NCBI RefSeq assembly: GCF_004571195.1
Contig: NZ_CP038271.1
Span: 1,935,501-1,999,500, forward strand
DNA: 64,000 nt
Direction of reading: 5' to 3'
From: Legionella geestiana
GTDB lineage: Bacteria > Pseudomonadota > Gammaproteobacteria > Legionellales > Legionellaceae
Below the pieces are notes generated by a model. It searched no databases and was not told where the DNA came from. It was given only the letters and a program-made list of their open reading frames with translations. Made by a program: the position numbers and the translations under genes. Shown here one piece after another: positions 1-9,888 of this stretch; the stretch's first letter is position 1, and each line of letters opens with the position of its first letter.

Positions 1-2170
1 TCACAAAGCGCGGCTTCGCATTCTGCTCAGCATAAAACTCAGCCACTGCACGCAGCTCCGCGTTAGAGCCAAAGACGAGATCAACCGCAGTTGCCTGCCA
101 TTTCAGCGCACCGGTTTTGCTGTCAATGCCTTCATATACTCCGGGAACACTTGCCGATTTCTGCCAGTGGGTTGACATGTCCAGCAGGTTGAGGAAGAAA
201 TCGTTGGTGAGAGTGCCTGGTTTTTGCGTGAATACGCCGTAGGGCGTTTGTCCTGTGTTGGCATTAAGTGCGCGCATCCCGCCAATAAGTACCGTCATTT
301 CCGGAGCGGTAAGGTTCAGCATACTGGCTTTGTCGACCAGCATTTTTTCAGGGGAAGCATAGCTTGTTGTTTCGTAATAGTTACGAAAACCATCCGCACG
401 TGGCCGCAGCACGCCAAAGGAGGCGACATCCGTCTGTGCCTGAGACGCATCCGCACGTCCCGGAGTAAAGGGCACTTCTACTGGATTGCCTCCCTCTTTT
501 GCCGCCTGCTCAATGGCTGCGGCTCCAGCGAGTACCACCATGTCGGCCATCGAAATTTTCTTGTTACCACTCTGCGCGCGGTTAAAGTGCTGCTGCACCT
601 GTTCCAGTGCGGTTAAGACTTTTGCAAGCTCAGCGGGATTGTTAACGGCCCAGTCCTTTTGCGGTTCAAGGCGAATCCGCCCGCCGTTGGCACCACCGCG
701 CATGTCGGTACCGCGAAAGCTTGCGGCTGCCGCCCATGCCGTGCGTACCAGCTCAGGTACAGTGGGTCCTGACTGCAGAATTTGTGTTTTCAGCGTCTTT
801 ATGTCATCAGCATCAACCAGCGTGTAGTCTATGGCCGGTACAGGGTCTTGCCAGATAAACGCCTCCTTTGGCACCAGCTTCCCAAGATAGCGGGTGCGAG
901 GCCCCATATCCCGGTGTGTTAGTTTGAACCAGGCTTTTGCAAACGCCTGTCGCAGCGCTTCAGGGTCGTTTTTAAAACGCTCAGATATTTTACGGTACGC
1001 AGGGTCCATCTTCAGCGCGAGATCGGTCGTAAACATCATCGGCGGATGGCGTTTGGTTTTATCGTGTGCATCCGGCACCAGATTTGCGGCACTTTTATCA
1101 TCCGGCATCCACTGCACCCCGCCTGCGGGGCTTTTAGTCTGTACCCAGTTGAAGTGATACAGGTTTTGCAGATAGTTGTTGGACCATTTATCCGGCGTGA
1201 CACTCCAGGCACCCTCAAGGCCGCCGGTGATGGTGTCATCGCCTTTACCGGTGCCGAAACTGTTTTTCCAGCCAAGTCCCTGTTCCTCAAGTCCTGCAGC
1301 AGCTGGTGCCGGGCCAAGGTACTTCGTGGGATTAGCCGCTCCATGGGCTTTACCAAAAGCGTGCCCGCCAGCGATTAACGCAACCGTTTCTTCGTCATTC
1401 ATGGCCATGCGCGCAAATGTTTCACGAATGTCATGTGCTGCTGCCAGCGGGTCTGGATTGCCATTCGGACCCTCTGGGTTGACATAAATCAGACCCATTT
1501 GTGTGGCAGCGAGCGGCTCATCGAGCTTGTGGTCTTTAGCGTGACGATTGCTGGCAAGCCATTCGCCTTCAGAGCCCCAGTCCACATATTCCGCTTCCCA
1601 TGCGTCTTCACGCCCACCGGCAAAGCCAATGGTCTGAACCCCCATGGAATCAAGCGCGACCGTTCCCGCAAGCACCATTAAGTCGGCCCAGGAGATAGCA
1701 TTGCCGTATTTTTGTTTGATGGGCCAGAGCAGGCGGCGTGCCTTATCGAGATTGGTGTTGTCAGGCCAGCTGTTAAGGGGTGCAAAACGCTGCATGCCGC
1801 CATCTGCACCGCCACGGCCATCAAAAACGCGGTAGGTTCCGGCGCTGTGCCAGGCCATGCGGATAAACAGTGGTCCGTAATTCCCGTAATCAGCCGGCCA
1901 CCAGTCCTGAGAGGTCGTCATGAGGGTTTTTAAGTCGGCAATAACGGCCTCTAAATCCAAATTATTGAAGGCCGTAGCATAGTCAAAACCCGGGGAATGG
2001 GGGTTTGCGGAAGCCTCGCTGTGGCGCAGCGGACTGAGATCGAGCGCTTCCGGCCACCACCAGGAGTTGGGGCGAGGCGTGTCGGCGGCTGCAAAGGCCA
2101 TAGCGGAAAAAAGCAGTGGAGAAGCGGCGATAGCACTTGCGGCCAGTCGGCGAATTTTTCGGATATCCAT
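1..2170 (-). CDS. katG: Periplasmic catalase-peroxidase KatG (KatA of Legionella), 3' end cut by window
   Basis: Bifunctional haem catalase-peroxidase that removes hydrogen peroxide. The reverse strand reads open from an ATG at 2170 to the window edge, 723 codons, so only the last few dozen residues can be missing if it has the usual ~740-750 length. An N-terminal signal peptide is visible ([15 protein letters not shown], then an Ala-rich stretch ending AMAFAAA), so it should be exported. The distal haem pocket is present as [11 protein letters not shown] (Arg, Trp, His), and the proximal haem ligand motif as [10 protein letters not shown]. The C-terminal degenerate peroxidase domain follows ([20 protein letters not shown]). 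Legionella pneumophila carries two such enzymes, a periplasmic KatA and a cytosolic KatB; the signal peptide points to the KatA type. A promoter-like sequence lies just upstream. Confidence 0.95.
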   Translation of the reverse strand, partial: MDIRKIRRLAASAIAASPLLFSAMAFAAADTPRPNSWWWPEALDLSPLRHSEASANPHSPGFDYATAFNNLDLEAVIADLKTLMTTSQDWWPADYGNYGPLFIRMAWHSAGTYRVFDGRGGADGGMQRFAPLNSWPDNTNLDKARRLLWPIKQKYGNAISWADLMVLAGTVALDSMGVQTIGFAGGREDAWEAEYVDWGSEGEWLASNRHAKDHKLDEPLAATQMGLIYVNPEGPNGNPDPLAAAHDIRETFARMAMNDEETVALIAGGHAFGKAHGAANPTKYLGPAPAAAGLEEQGLGWKNSFGTGKGDDTITGGLEGAWSVTPDKWSNNYLQNLYHFNWVQTKSPAGGVQWMPDDKSAANLVPDAHDKTKRHPPMMFTTDLALKMDPAYRKISERFKNDPEALRQAFAKAWFKLTHRDMGPRTRYLGKLVPKEAFIWQDPVPAIDYTLVDADDIKTLKTQILQSGPTVPELVRTAWAAAASFRGTDMRGGANGGRIRLEPQKDWAVNNPAELAKVLTALEQVQQHFNRAQSGNKKISMADMVVLAGAAAIEQAAKEGGNPVEVPFTPGRADASQAQTDVASFGVLRPRADGFRNYYETTSYASPEKMLVDKASMLNLTAPEMTVLIGGMRALNANTGQTPYGVFTQKPGTLTNDFFLNLLDMSTHWQKSASVPGVYEGIDSKTGALKWQATAVDLVFGSNAELRAVAEFYAEQNAKPRFV

Positions 2171-2197
2171 GGGTATCAGTCCTTTGAATAAAAACCC

Positions 2198-2226
2198 ATT
2201 CTATGTGATATCACGCACTGCAACAA
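2198..2226 (-). promoter_or_regulatory. Probable sigma-70 promoter of katG
   Basis: On the minus strand TTGTTG (2226-2221) and TAGAAT (2203-2198) are separated by exactly 17 bp. The start codon lies 28 bp downstream of the -10, with an AAAGGA ribosome site between. The spacer contains the palindrome TGATATCA, which could be an operator. This is inference from consensus only. Confidence 0.5.
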
Positions 2227-2236
2227 TAGGCCGTTA

Positions 2237-3076
2237 TCATGCTGCGGCAAGACTCTTTTTCAAACGTTTCCATTCTGCCAGCATGTGTTTTTGTGTGTCG
2301 GGATTTGTACGTGCATCCTGGGCTTTCGCGTGCTCACGGGTAAAATTGACGTTTAACACCAGAATATCGCGGCTTTCAGCAAAGACCTTTGCTATGGCAC
2401 GGTTGTTAAATCGTGAGTCATCCACAAAGAGAATGGCCTTATAGGAGCGGTCAGATTGCGACAGTGCACAAAGCAGTGCCTGGCCCTTATCCCCTCCTGA
2501 GAGGAATAATACACCCTGATGATAGGCCGGCGCCTGTTTAAAAGCCGGGCAGGAAAAAGCCCCTTTAACATGGGTCTTGTGGTGGATGCGCAGTCCGTTT
2601 TGCCGAAAAAGTGATGCATCTTTTGCGATGAAGCCATTATCACGGAGCTGGGTGAACGTAACATGTTGAAGCTCACTCCCGCGCGCGGTCAGACCGAGAA
2701 GTGTGGCCCCCCTGGCTGCTGCCTGTTGCAGAAAGGGAAGAGCATCTTTGTCGGTGAGCTCCATCGGGACGCGTTCAAAGAGTACTTTTTGCACCCGAGA
2801 CAGGTGCTCCATGCTGGTGGCAAAGCGCGGGCCTTTTATCTCAGGGTTTTTCAAAAGCCCGGACTGCCAGTCCCACCAGCCGACGCTCCCGAGTGGCCGA
2901 CTCATTGTCATAAGCGTGTCATCAAGGTCAAAGACCATCAGCGTGCGGGACATGGGGACGTGCAGGGAGGCGTATTTTTGGGCGATGTCTTTAAAGTTAT
3001 TCGTTTGATAATTGACAACACGCGCGGAGGCAACATTCAGAAAGAGGGAACACAGAAAAAAAAGGGCAACGCGCAT
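2237..3076 (-). CDS. Secreted DUF2608 / HAD-like protein
   Basis: This 279-residue protein begins with a clear signal peptide (MRVALFFLCSLFLNVASA). The start at 3076 is chosen because GGAG sits at the right distance before it; the longer in-frame start 22 codons upstream has no signal peptide. VFDLDDTLM is the HAD-type DxDxT motif I. A second acidic motif, ILFVDDSRFN, lies near the C terminus and GLTARG matches a motif II position. The pattern fits the DUF2608 family, HAD-like proteins common in Legionella, Coxiella and relatives and predicted to act outside the cytoplasm. The substrate is unknown. It lies head to tail with katG but 66 bp away with its own spacing, so co-transcription is not obvious. 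Confidence 0.75.
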   Translation of the reverse strand: MRVALFFLCSLFLNVASARVVNYQTNNFKDIAQKYASLHVPMSRTLMVFDLDDTLMTMSRPLGSVGWWDWQSGLLKNPEIKGPRFATSMEHLSRVQKVLFERVPMELTDKDALPFLQQAAARGATLLGLTARGSELQHVTFTQLRDNGFIAKDASLFRQNGLRIHHKTHVKGAFSCPAFKQAPAYHQGVLFLSGGDKGQALLCALSQSDRSYKAILFVDDSRFNNRAIAKVFAESRDILVLNVNFTREHAKAQDARTNPDTQKHMLAEWKRLKKSLAAA

Positions 3077-3155
3077 GAATACTCCAAACGGGATGATGCT
3101 GGACTTTCGGCGCACCATACCCTGACGCGCCAGCCCTGTCAATGCGACGCGGTCA

Positions 3156-4082
3156 TTACCTCGACATGCCTGAACTGCTCGAACTCGAAGGCATTGCCGA
3201 AGAGGATGAAGCGCCAGCTTTTACGTCGGTGAGGCTGCTGTTAAGACGCGGCTGTTGATAGAGCTCGAGAAGTGCGGTACTGATGTAGGCGATACGAATA
3301 ATGTTGTCATCGAGGCGCGCGCGAAACGGCGCGCGGTGTGCTTCTAATATAGGGGTAAGATTGTAGATAGACGCGCCTTCCCGGCACAAAAAACTGCCAT
3401 TGTGAGTGAGCTGGATATAAAGGGTGTCCCGGGCACTTTCAGGCGCATCGAGAATGTCGTCCGGGGAAAGCCAGCGCACAGTTTTTGATGCAAAAAGGTG
3501 GTTAAGCAGCTGGCATGTTTCAGGGGTGCATACTTTTGGCGACAGAGTGGGTGCGTTTTGAATGGCGCGAAATAATTGCAGATACCGCTTTGCGCTTTCC
3601 GGCATCACGGCTTCAGCATTAACAAGGCTTGAGCCGCCAATGTGTCCTGCACAGGCACCGGGAAAAGTTCCCCATGGACCTGCGAGCGTAAGGCCTGCAA
3701 AGGCGCCCCCCACAAAGGTACCCAGTCTCGTACCGGCACGCACAAAAAGCGTCAGGGGAGAGCCATGGAGTGCGAGCGTATCGAGCGCTTCCTCTTCAAT
3801 GGATAAACACGTGAGCAGCATCTTGAGCCGCAGCTGCATTTTTTCAATACCGGCCTCTTCGGTGTCGGGCATGTCAAGATGGACAAGAAAGTCGTTGTTG
3901 AAGGCATCAATCAGATCATCGAGCCTTGCGAGCACCGGTGCGATAATCTTCGATTTGTGGATTGAAAGAAGGCTTCTATCTTGACGGAGTTTTTCCAGCT
4001 GTGCGCGCAGGTTCCAAATGGCACTCGCGATTTCAGTAAATTCGCTGAGGCTGTCAAACGGCAGTGGTATCTCCTGCATCAT
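3156..4082 (-). CDS. Hypothetical protein with central glycine-zipper segment and Ser-rich tail
   Basis: This 308-residue protein has no family I can name. The first ~115 residues look helical and charged (LRAQLEKLRQDRSLL). A short Gly/Ala-rich segment follows (LGTFVGGAFAGLTLAGPWG), resembling a glycine-zipper membrane hairpin. The mixed C-terminal domain ends in a low-complexity tail of serines (SSSSAMPSSSSSSGMSR). No signal peptide is visible. A cytoplasmic protein with one hydrophobic hairpin and a polar, Ser-rich C terminus is the general look of many Legionella Dot/Icm substrates, but that is only a suggestion. It is separated from its DUF2608 neighbour by 79 bp and from helA by 59 bp. 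Confidence 0.6.
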   Translation of the reverse strand: MMQEIPLPFDSLSEFTEIASAIWNLRAQLEKLRQDRSLLSIHKSKIIAPVLARLDDLIDAFNNDFLVHLDMPDTEEAGIEKMQLRLKMLLTCLSIEEEALDTLALHGSPLTLFVRAGTRLGTFVGGAFAGLTLAGPWGTFPGACAGHIGGSSLVNAEAVMPESAKRYLQLFRAIQNAPTLSPKVCTPETCQLLNHLFASKTVRWLSPDDILDAPESARDTLYIQLTHNGSFLCREGASIYNLTPILEAHRAPFRARLDDNIIRIAYISTALLELYQQPRLNSSLTDVKAGASSSSAMPSSSSSSGMSR

Positions 4083-4141
4083 GATGTATTCCCGTTTGAT
4101 AGTGTTCCCTGCACCAGAATTTTATGGTAGCTGCTTAATCA

Positions 4142-7100
4142 TTAATTGGCAACAGAGTGACGTTTTTTTGGTGTCACATTCTCTCGTCGAAGGTGAAAGA
4201 AATAATACAGGCCCGGCAGCACCAGCAGCGTCAAAAACGTGGAAGACAGAATGCCGCCAATGACAACGGTGGCAAGCGGGCGCTGAACTTCAGAACCGGT
4301 TCCGGTCGCAAGTGCCATCGGGACAAAGCCCAGAGAGGCAACCAGTGCTGTCATTAGAACCGGGCGCAGGCGGGCGCGCGAACCACGCAGAATGGCGGTT
4401 GTGAGCGGCAGGTGCTGTACTTCACGCAGCCGATTGATAAATGTGATCATCACAAGACCGTTCAAAACTGCGATTCCTGACAGCGCAATAAATCCAACGC
4501 CTGCAGAAATGGATAGCGGGATTCCACGCATCCACAGGGCAAATACTCCGCCAGTCAGCGCCAGCGGAATACCGGAAAACACCAGCAGCGCATCGCGTAC
4601 CTGCTGGAAATGCATAAAGAGCAGGATAAAAATACCAAAGAGGGTCAGCGGAATCACGATACTGAGCCGTTCAGTGGCTGACTCGAGCTGTTCAAACTGG
4701 CCGCCGAAGGCAACCCAGTAGCCACTCGGGATTTGAACCCAGGCAGCAATGCCCTCTTTGGCGTCATACACAAACGAGCTTAAATCGCGCCCGCGCACGT
4801 TGGCACTCACCACCACGCGCCGTTTGCCGGATTCGCGGCTGATTTGATTGGGGCTTTCCTGCCGTTGAATGCGTGCGACTTCACTGAGCGGTATAAAATG
4901 GCGCTCGCCATCCTTGCCGGGCGGCAGCGGGATATAAATCTGTCGCAGTACATCGGGACTCGTGCGCAGGGATTCTGGCAGACGCACTACGATGTCATAA
5001 CGCCGGTCGCCCTCAAAGAGTTCGCCGCCTTTTTTTCCTCCCATTGCTATCACGATGGCTTCCTGCACGGTATCTATCCGCAGTCCATAGCGGGCGAGTG
5101 CATCCCGGTTGATTTTTACCGTCAAAAGGGGAAGACCGCTTGTCTGTTCGACCTTGACATCAGCGGCACCCGGTATTTTTTCCAGTACCGCGGCAACGGC
5201 ATTTGCGCTTTCAGTGAGGGTCTTCAGGTTATCCCCGAAAATCTTAACGGCAAAGTCACTCCGCACGCCTGAAATAAGTTCGTTAAAGCGCATCTGAATC
5301 GGCTGCGTGAATTCGTAGTTATTTCCCGGAATTTGCTGCGCTGCTGTTTCAAGCTCATGCACCAGCGCTTCGCGGGACTTGCGCGGATTTGGCCATTCAG
5401 AGCGCGGCTTTAGCATGATAAACGTATCGGCAACGCTGGGCGGCATGGGGTCTGTTGCCACTTCCGCCGTACCAATTTTAGCAAACACGGCCTTGACCTC
5501 AGGAAATTGCGCGATACGTGCTTCGAGCTGGTTTTGCATGTGAATCGACTGCGTGAGACTGGTGCCTGGAATGCGCATTGCATGCATGGCAATATCACCT
5601 TCATCAAGGCTCGGAATAAATTCACCCCCCATATGAAAGGCAAGCACCATGCTCACCCCAACCAGAATGAGCGCCGCCCCAATCATTTTAAGACGCGCGC
5701 GAAAAGCGGCATGCAGCAGGCGGCGATAGCCTCTTGACATGCGCTGCATCAGTGCATTTTCATGGGCATTCACCTTTCCCCGCAGGCAGATGGCAATGGA
5801 TGCCGGAACAAAGCTCAGGGCAAAGAGCATCGAAGACACCAGTGCCATGACCACGGTCTGCGCCATCGGTAGAAACATTTTTCCCTCAACGCCTGTCAGT
5901 GTCAGAATCGGAAGGTAGACGAGCGTGATTATTGTGACACCGAAAATACTCGGGCGTATGACCTCAGTGGTTGCATCTGCAATGACCTGCAGGCGTTCTT
6001 CCGTGTTCAGCATGCGCCGGCAGGCCTGCTGCGCACGGCCAAGGTGTGCGATGCAGTTTTCAACGATAATCACGGCGCCATCGACAATCAGTCCAAAATC
6101 AAGCGCGCCAAGGCTCATAAGGTTTGCACTGATGTGGTTGCTGACCATGCCGGTGATGGTCAGGAGCATGGAGAGCGGAATCACAAGGGCTGTCAGCAGC
6201 GCAGCGCGCACGTTGCCAAGAAACAGAAAGAGTATGACACAGACAAGAAGTGCTCCTTCGAGAAGGTTTTTACTGACCGTACGAATGGTTGCATTTACGA
6301 GCAGCGTGCGGTTGTAAACCGGTGTGAGCACGACATTTTCCGGCAGCGTCTTTTGGATATCCTTCAGTTTTTCGGCAACCCGTTCCGATACCGTGCGGCT
6401 GTTTTCACCCATCAGCATGAACACCGTCCCGAGGACGGTTTCCTGACCATTTTGAGTGGCGGCACCCGTACGCAGTTCACGTCCGAGAGCGACCCCGGCA
6501 ATGTCTCTGACACGAACCGGTGTGCCTTCAAACCCTGCGACCACGATGTTTTCAATGTCCGCAATGTTCTGCACCTGTCCCGGAACACGCACAAGGTTCT
6601 GCTCACCGTTCTGCTCAATATAACCGGCACCCACATTGGCATTGTTACGCTGAACCGCCTCCAGAACATCGCTGAAACCGAGGTTGTAGCGTATCATTTT
6701 GTTCGGCACGGGCGTGATATGAAACTGCTTTTCAAAGCCGCCAACCGTATTGACTTCTGCCACCCCCTCGACATTTCGCAGCTGGGGCTTGATAACCCAA
6801 TCCTGCAGGGTGCGCAGTTCTGTGGTGTCGGGGTGTTCCTTTTCGGGGAGTCCAGGCTTTGCGCTTACGGTGTACATGAAGATTTCCCCAAGTCCCGTGG
6901 AGATGGGGCCCAGGGTTGTTTCCGCTTCTTTTGGCAGTTTGTCGCGTACTTCCTGCAGGCGTTCGTTAATCAGCTGGCGGGCAAAATAAATATTGGTGCC
7001 ATCCTTAAAGACCACGGTAATCTGCGACAGTCCGTAGCGGGAGAGCGAGCGGGTATACTCAAGGTTTGGCAGGCCACTCAGTGCCAGTTCAAGTGGAAAG

Positions 7101-7297
7101 GTGATGCGCTGTTCCACCTCAAACGGCGAATACCCGGAAGCCTGGGTATTGATTTGCACCTGTACATTGGTGATATCAGGTACCGCGTCAATCGTAAGGC
7201 GCTGAAAATTATAGACGCCAAGAATGATGAGCATCAGGGTAATCAGCACGACAAACCATCGATGCCTGAGGGAAAGCCTTATGATTTTTTCGAGCAT
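4142..7297 (-). CDS. helA: HelA, heavy-metal RND efflux pump (CzcA family)
   Basis: This 1051-residue inner-membrane proton/metal antiporter is the pump of a tripartite efflux system. It has the CzcA/CusA layout: TM1 at residues ~13-30 (VVLITLMLIILGVYNF), a large periplasmic loop, a TM bundle, a second loop and a second bundle. In TM4 the sequence LDFGLIVDGAVIIVEN places Asp400, Asp406 and Glu413. This is the D-D-E signature of divalent-cation (Zn/Co/Cd/Ni) pumps rather than the Cu/Ag CusA pattern. Length and gene order match helCBA of L. pneumophila, first described as a locus affecting host-cell infection and homologous to czc/cnr. The helB stop and helA start codons abut, so translation is probably coupled. 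Confidence 0.93.
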   Translation of the reverse strand: MLEKIIRLSLRHRWFVVLITLMLIILGVYNFQRLTIDAVPDITNVQVQINTQASGYSPFEVEQRITFPLELALSGLPNLEYTRSLSRYGLSQITVVFKDGTNIYFARQLINERLQEVRDKLPKEAETTLGPISTGLGEIFMYTVSAKPGLPEKEHPDTTELRTLQDWVIKPQLRNVEGVAEVNTVGGFEKQFHITPVPNKMIRYNLGFSDVLEAVQRNNANVGAGYIEQNGEQNLVRVPGQVQNIADIENIVVAGFEGTPVRVRDIAGVALGRELRTGAATQNGQETVLGTVFMLMGENSRTVSERVAEKLKDIQKTLPENVVLTPVYNRTLLVNATIRTVSKNLLEGALLVCVILFLFLGNVRAALLTALVIPLSMLLTITGMVSNHISANLMSLGALDFGLIVDGAVIIVENCIAHLGRAQQACRRMLNTEERLQVIADATTEVIRPSIFGVTIITLVYLPILTLTGVEGKMFLPMAQTVVMALVSSMLFALSFVPASIAICLRGKVNAHENALMQRMSRGYRRLLHAAFRARLKMIGAALILVGVSMVLAFHMGGEFIPSLDEGDIAMHAMRIPGTSLTQSIHMQNQLEARIAQFPEVKAVFAKIGTAEVATDPMPPSVADTFIMLKPRSEWPNPRKSREALVHELETAAQQIPGNNYEFTQPIQMRFNELISGVRSDFAVKIFGDNLKTLTESANAVAAVLEKIPGAADVKVEQTSGLPLLTVKINRDALARYGLRIDTVQEAIVIAMGGKKGGELFEGDRRYDIVVRLPESLRTSPDVLRQIYIPLPPGKDGERHFIPLSEVARIQRQESPNQISRESGKRRVVVSANVRGRDLSSFVYDAKEGIAAWVQIPSGYWVAFGGQFEQLESATERLSIVIPLTLFGIFILLFMHFQQVRDALLVFSGIPLALTGGVFALWMRGIPLSISAGVGFIALSGIAVLNGLVMITFINRLREVQHLPLTTAILRGSRARLRPVLMTALVASLGFVPMALATGTGSEVQRPLATVVIGGILSSTFLTLLVLPGLYYFFHLRRENVTPKKRHSVAN

Positions 7298-8551
7298 TTA
7301 CTCTCCGTGGTCGTGTCCCGCGCCTTCCTTGCCAATTTCTGCCTTGATGAGGAAACTATTGGTTTCCACTACCCGCTGTCCGGCTTCAAGTCCTGAAACA
7401 ACCTCTACCCATTCGGCATCACGCGCGCCGGTTATTACCGGAGTCGCTTCAAATTCATCCCCGCTGTTTACGAACACAACCTCACTGTTGCCGATTTTTT
7501 GTAAGGCTGAAAGACGCACGGCAACCGGCACCCGCTTCTCCTGTACGATAATGGCGCCGTTAACATACATGCCAGGCAGCCACAGGCGCGGAGTGTTTGG
7601 CAGGATGGCGCGCGCGAGCGTGGTCTGGCTGTCTTCCGTACCAAGCGGCGCGATGTAGGAGATGGTGCTTACCGTTTCCGGCGTGCCTTCATCCGGCGTC
7701 ACAATCACTGTCATACCTCGTTTCACGAGAGGGAGGTCTTTGCGGTAGAGCGTGAAGTCTGCCCAGACATTGTTCAGATTCGCAACCGCATAAATTGGTC
7801 GCGTGTTTTGGGCAAGTTCACCGTTGGTCGCGTATTTCTGCACGATGGTGCCGGAGATGGGGGATGAAATGGTGTAATTCTGCAGGCTTTCATTGCTTTC
7901 AATGGTCGCGAGCAGTTCCCCTTTGTTCACCTCATCTCCAAGGTTTTTATGCATTGTCTGGATAATGCCTGAGTAGCGCGCGTAAATCGGTGCCATGGTG
8001 TCACGATTGGCGGTGATTTTTCCAACGACCGTGAGGCGTGTGCGTATGGTTTGCGCCCCAACTGTGGCAATACGAATGCCGGCAGCATTGACGACTGCGG
8101 GCGTGAGCGTTACGCGTCCCTCATGGGTAGAGGCGTTCCAGTGAAATGTTTTGCCACCATATTGCAGGGTAATGCTCATATCAAAAGAATGCGGCTCGCG
8201 CACGGAGGCCGTGCTTTGTAAAAACGTACCGGCGGGGATGAAGTCAAGCGTGTCAACGCGTTTATCAAAACGTGAAAGCTTCACTTGAAGTCGTGCCCCA
8301 TTAACCGCCAGCGCTTTTCCGTCCTGCGTCAGGCAGGCGCGAAAATGTGCCGGCATGGCGCGCTCAACAAGCGCGAAGCTGAGCGTCAGGTTTTCGGCTT
8401 TAAAGCGCATTCCGCCCTTGCATGCCTCTGTGGCTGTCAGGTGTTTTTCGCCCTCGAGGCGGCTTTTTGAGTCGGTGACAAAAAAGAGGTAAATGCCCCA
8501 CGCGATAAGACTTGATACTAAAAGACTCAGAAATATTCTTACAGGCTTCAT
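7298..8551 (-). CDS. helB: HelB, periplasmic adaptor (membrane fusion) protein
   Basis: This 417-residue adaptor joins the HelA pump to the HelC outer-membrane channel. It begins with an N-terminal membrane anchor (IFLSLLVSSLIAWGIYLFF). A long N-terminal extra domain of ~150 residues comes before the lipoyl/barrel-sandwich region (IYARYSGIIQTMHKNLGD and SPISGTIVQKYATNGE, the two lipoyl half motifs). The beta-barrel and membrane-proximal domains follow (VWADFTLYRKDLPLVKRGM). The C terminus ends in GAGHDHGE, a His-containing tail that could bind metal. It overlaps helC by the 4-bp ATGA and abuts helA, giving the operon order helC-helB-helA. Confidence 0.9.
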   Translation of the reverse strand: MKPVRIFLSLLVSSLIAWGIYLFFVTDSKSRLEGEKHLTATEACKGGMRFKAENLTLSFALVERAMPAHFRACLTQDGKALAVNGARLQVKLSRFDKRVDTLDFIPAGTFLQSTASVREPHSFDMSITLQYGGKTFHWNASTHEGRVTLTPAVVNAAGIRIATVGAQTIRTRLTVVGKITANRDTMAPIYARYSGIIQTMHKNLGDEVNKGELLATIESNESLQNYTISSPISGTIVQKYATNGELAQNTRPIYAVANLNNVWADFTLYRKDLPLVKRGMTVIVTPDEGTPETVSTISYIAPLGTEDSQTTLARAILPNTPRLWLPGMYVNGAIIVQEKRVPVAVRLSALQKIGNSEVVFVNSGDEFEATPVITGARDAEWVEVVSGLEAGQRVVETNSFLIKAEIGKEGAGHDHGE

Positions 8552-9798
8552 GTGCGCTCCCTTGCTGGATGAAGTCCAAGCAGGCCAGTCAGTTGTATCA
8601 GAGATTTATGGTAGTCGGCATGCGCCTGCTGGTAATGGCGCTCCTCTTCATAAAGGGTATTAATGGCGAGTGACAGCTCAATATAGCTGTAACGTCCCAT
8701 TTGATACCCCTCCTGAGCCAGTTTTATGGATTTATGCGCCAGTGGCAAGAGGGATTTGGTGACTTTATCCACTTCATAAAGGCTTTGCTGTGCCGCCAGA
8801 AAGAGGGTATAGGCGCGTTGTTGCACATCGAGTTTTATACTTTGATATTCATGTGCAGTCTGGGTGAACTGCGCGTGTGCCGCGTGAATTTTTCCCTGAT
8901 TTCTATCAAAAACCGGCACTTTTGCAAACGCTGAAACAACCGCTGCATTTTCACCGTCATCAGAAAAATGACGCGCCCCAAGTTGAATGTTTAAATCCGG
9001 CCACACTGATTTTTTAACGGCGGTGATGATGTTCTGGCGCGCTGCAAGCTGGCGGTGCATCTGGCGCATGAGCGGGCTTTTCGGGATACTTTTTAACAGT
9101 TGGCTCCAGTCAAGCTTTACTTCCGGCAGTCCCTTGTCAGCAAGCGGTCTGTCTATCGTCATACCGCCACCCATGCGGCGCAGGAGTTCGGCGCGCAGCG
9201 CCTTAACGTCTCTTGCGGCTTTTTGTTCCTGAATTTCCGCATCGCCAAGACGCACTTCAGCAAGGCGTAAATCAAGCTCCGCGCCTGCACCGGCTTTAAC
9301 CCGGCGAGCGATGGCATCCACAATGTTTTGATTGAGGCGAACCAGCTTGCGCGTTACCCGGTGCCACTGGTCGGCATAAAACACATCGACATAAGCAGTG
9401 CCTACCTCCACATAGAGGGTGGCTTTTTGAGCCTCAATGGCTGCAAGAGCGGCCTCATAGTCGGCATGCGCTGCCTTTTTCTGGTAGGAAAGCCTGCCTC
9501 CAAGTGGGATGGGCTGCGTGACAGATGCCGTGGTTTCTGCGGATTCGTAACTGGAATAAATGCCCGACCCGCCAAAGTTTTCGCCCATGATGGCCACTTC
9601 CGGGTTTGGATAAAGCCCGCTCTGGATAAAAAGCCCCCGCATGACTTCCGCCTGGTCGATGGCGGCCTGCAAATCAGGATTGTTACGACAGGCAATGGCA
9701 AACGCTTCCCGAAACAGCAGCGGATTCGCCGCATGTGCGGAATAACAAAAAACAATGAGCAGCCCAAGGAGGGTGGTCAAGCGGGTAACAAAGCGCAT
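8548..9798 (-). CDS. helC: HelC, outer-membrane efflux channel (TolC/CzcC family)
   Basis: This 416-residue outer-membrane factor has a signal peptide (MRFVTRLTTLLGLLIVFCYSAHA). The start at 9798 is preferred over an ATG 12 bp upstream because GGAG then lies 6 bp before it; the upstream ATG overlaps that ribosome site. Two outer-membrane efflux repeats are visible. Each is long and helical (for example VGTAYVDVFYADQWHRVTRK and QRAYTLFLAAQQSLYEVDKV), and FREAFAIACRNNPDLQAAI is the usual N-terminal motif. As first gene of the hel operon it sets expression of the set; no metal-responsive regulator gene lies next to it. Confidence 0.9.
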   Translation of the reverse strand: MRFVTRLTTLLGLLIVFCYSAHAANPLLFREAFAIACRNNPDLQAAIDQAEVMRGLFIQSGLYPNPEVAIMGENFGGSGIYSSYESAETTASVTQPIPLGGRLSYQKKAAHADYEAALAAIEAQKATLYVEVGTAYVDVFYADQWHRVTRKLVRLNQNIVDAIARRVKAGAGAELDLRLAEVRLGDAEIQEQKAARDVKALRAELLRRMGGGMTIDRPLADKGLPEVKLDWSQLLKSIPKSPLMRQMHRQLAARQNIITAVKKSVWPDLNIQLGARHFSDDGENAAVVSAFAKVPVFDRNQGKIHAAHAQFTQTAHEYQSIKLDVQQRAYTLFLAAQQSLYEVDKVTKSLLPLAHKSIKLAQEGYQMGRYSYIELSLAINTLYEEERHYQQAHADYHKSLIQLTGLLGLHPARERT

Positions 9799-9888
9799 CC
9801 TGTGCTCCATATTGACTGACTTTAGCCTACCACACCACCATGGTTTTTTGTGATAAATTCAACGATTTTCTGCGTCTCTACACGCTTT

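Noticed and set aside
2663-3232. 189-codon plus-strand frame opposite the DUF2608 gene
   Set aside because: Antisense shadow; the minus-strand gene has signal peptide, HAD motifs and a ribosome site.
6044-7396. 450-codon plus-strand open frame opposite helA
   Set aside because: It is antisense to a perfectly conserved RND pump and the helB end, has no family resemblance and reflects GC-rich codon structure on the other strand.
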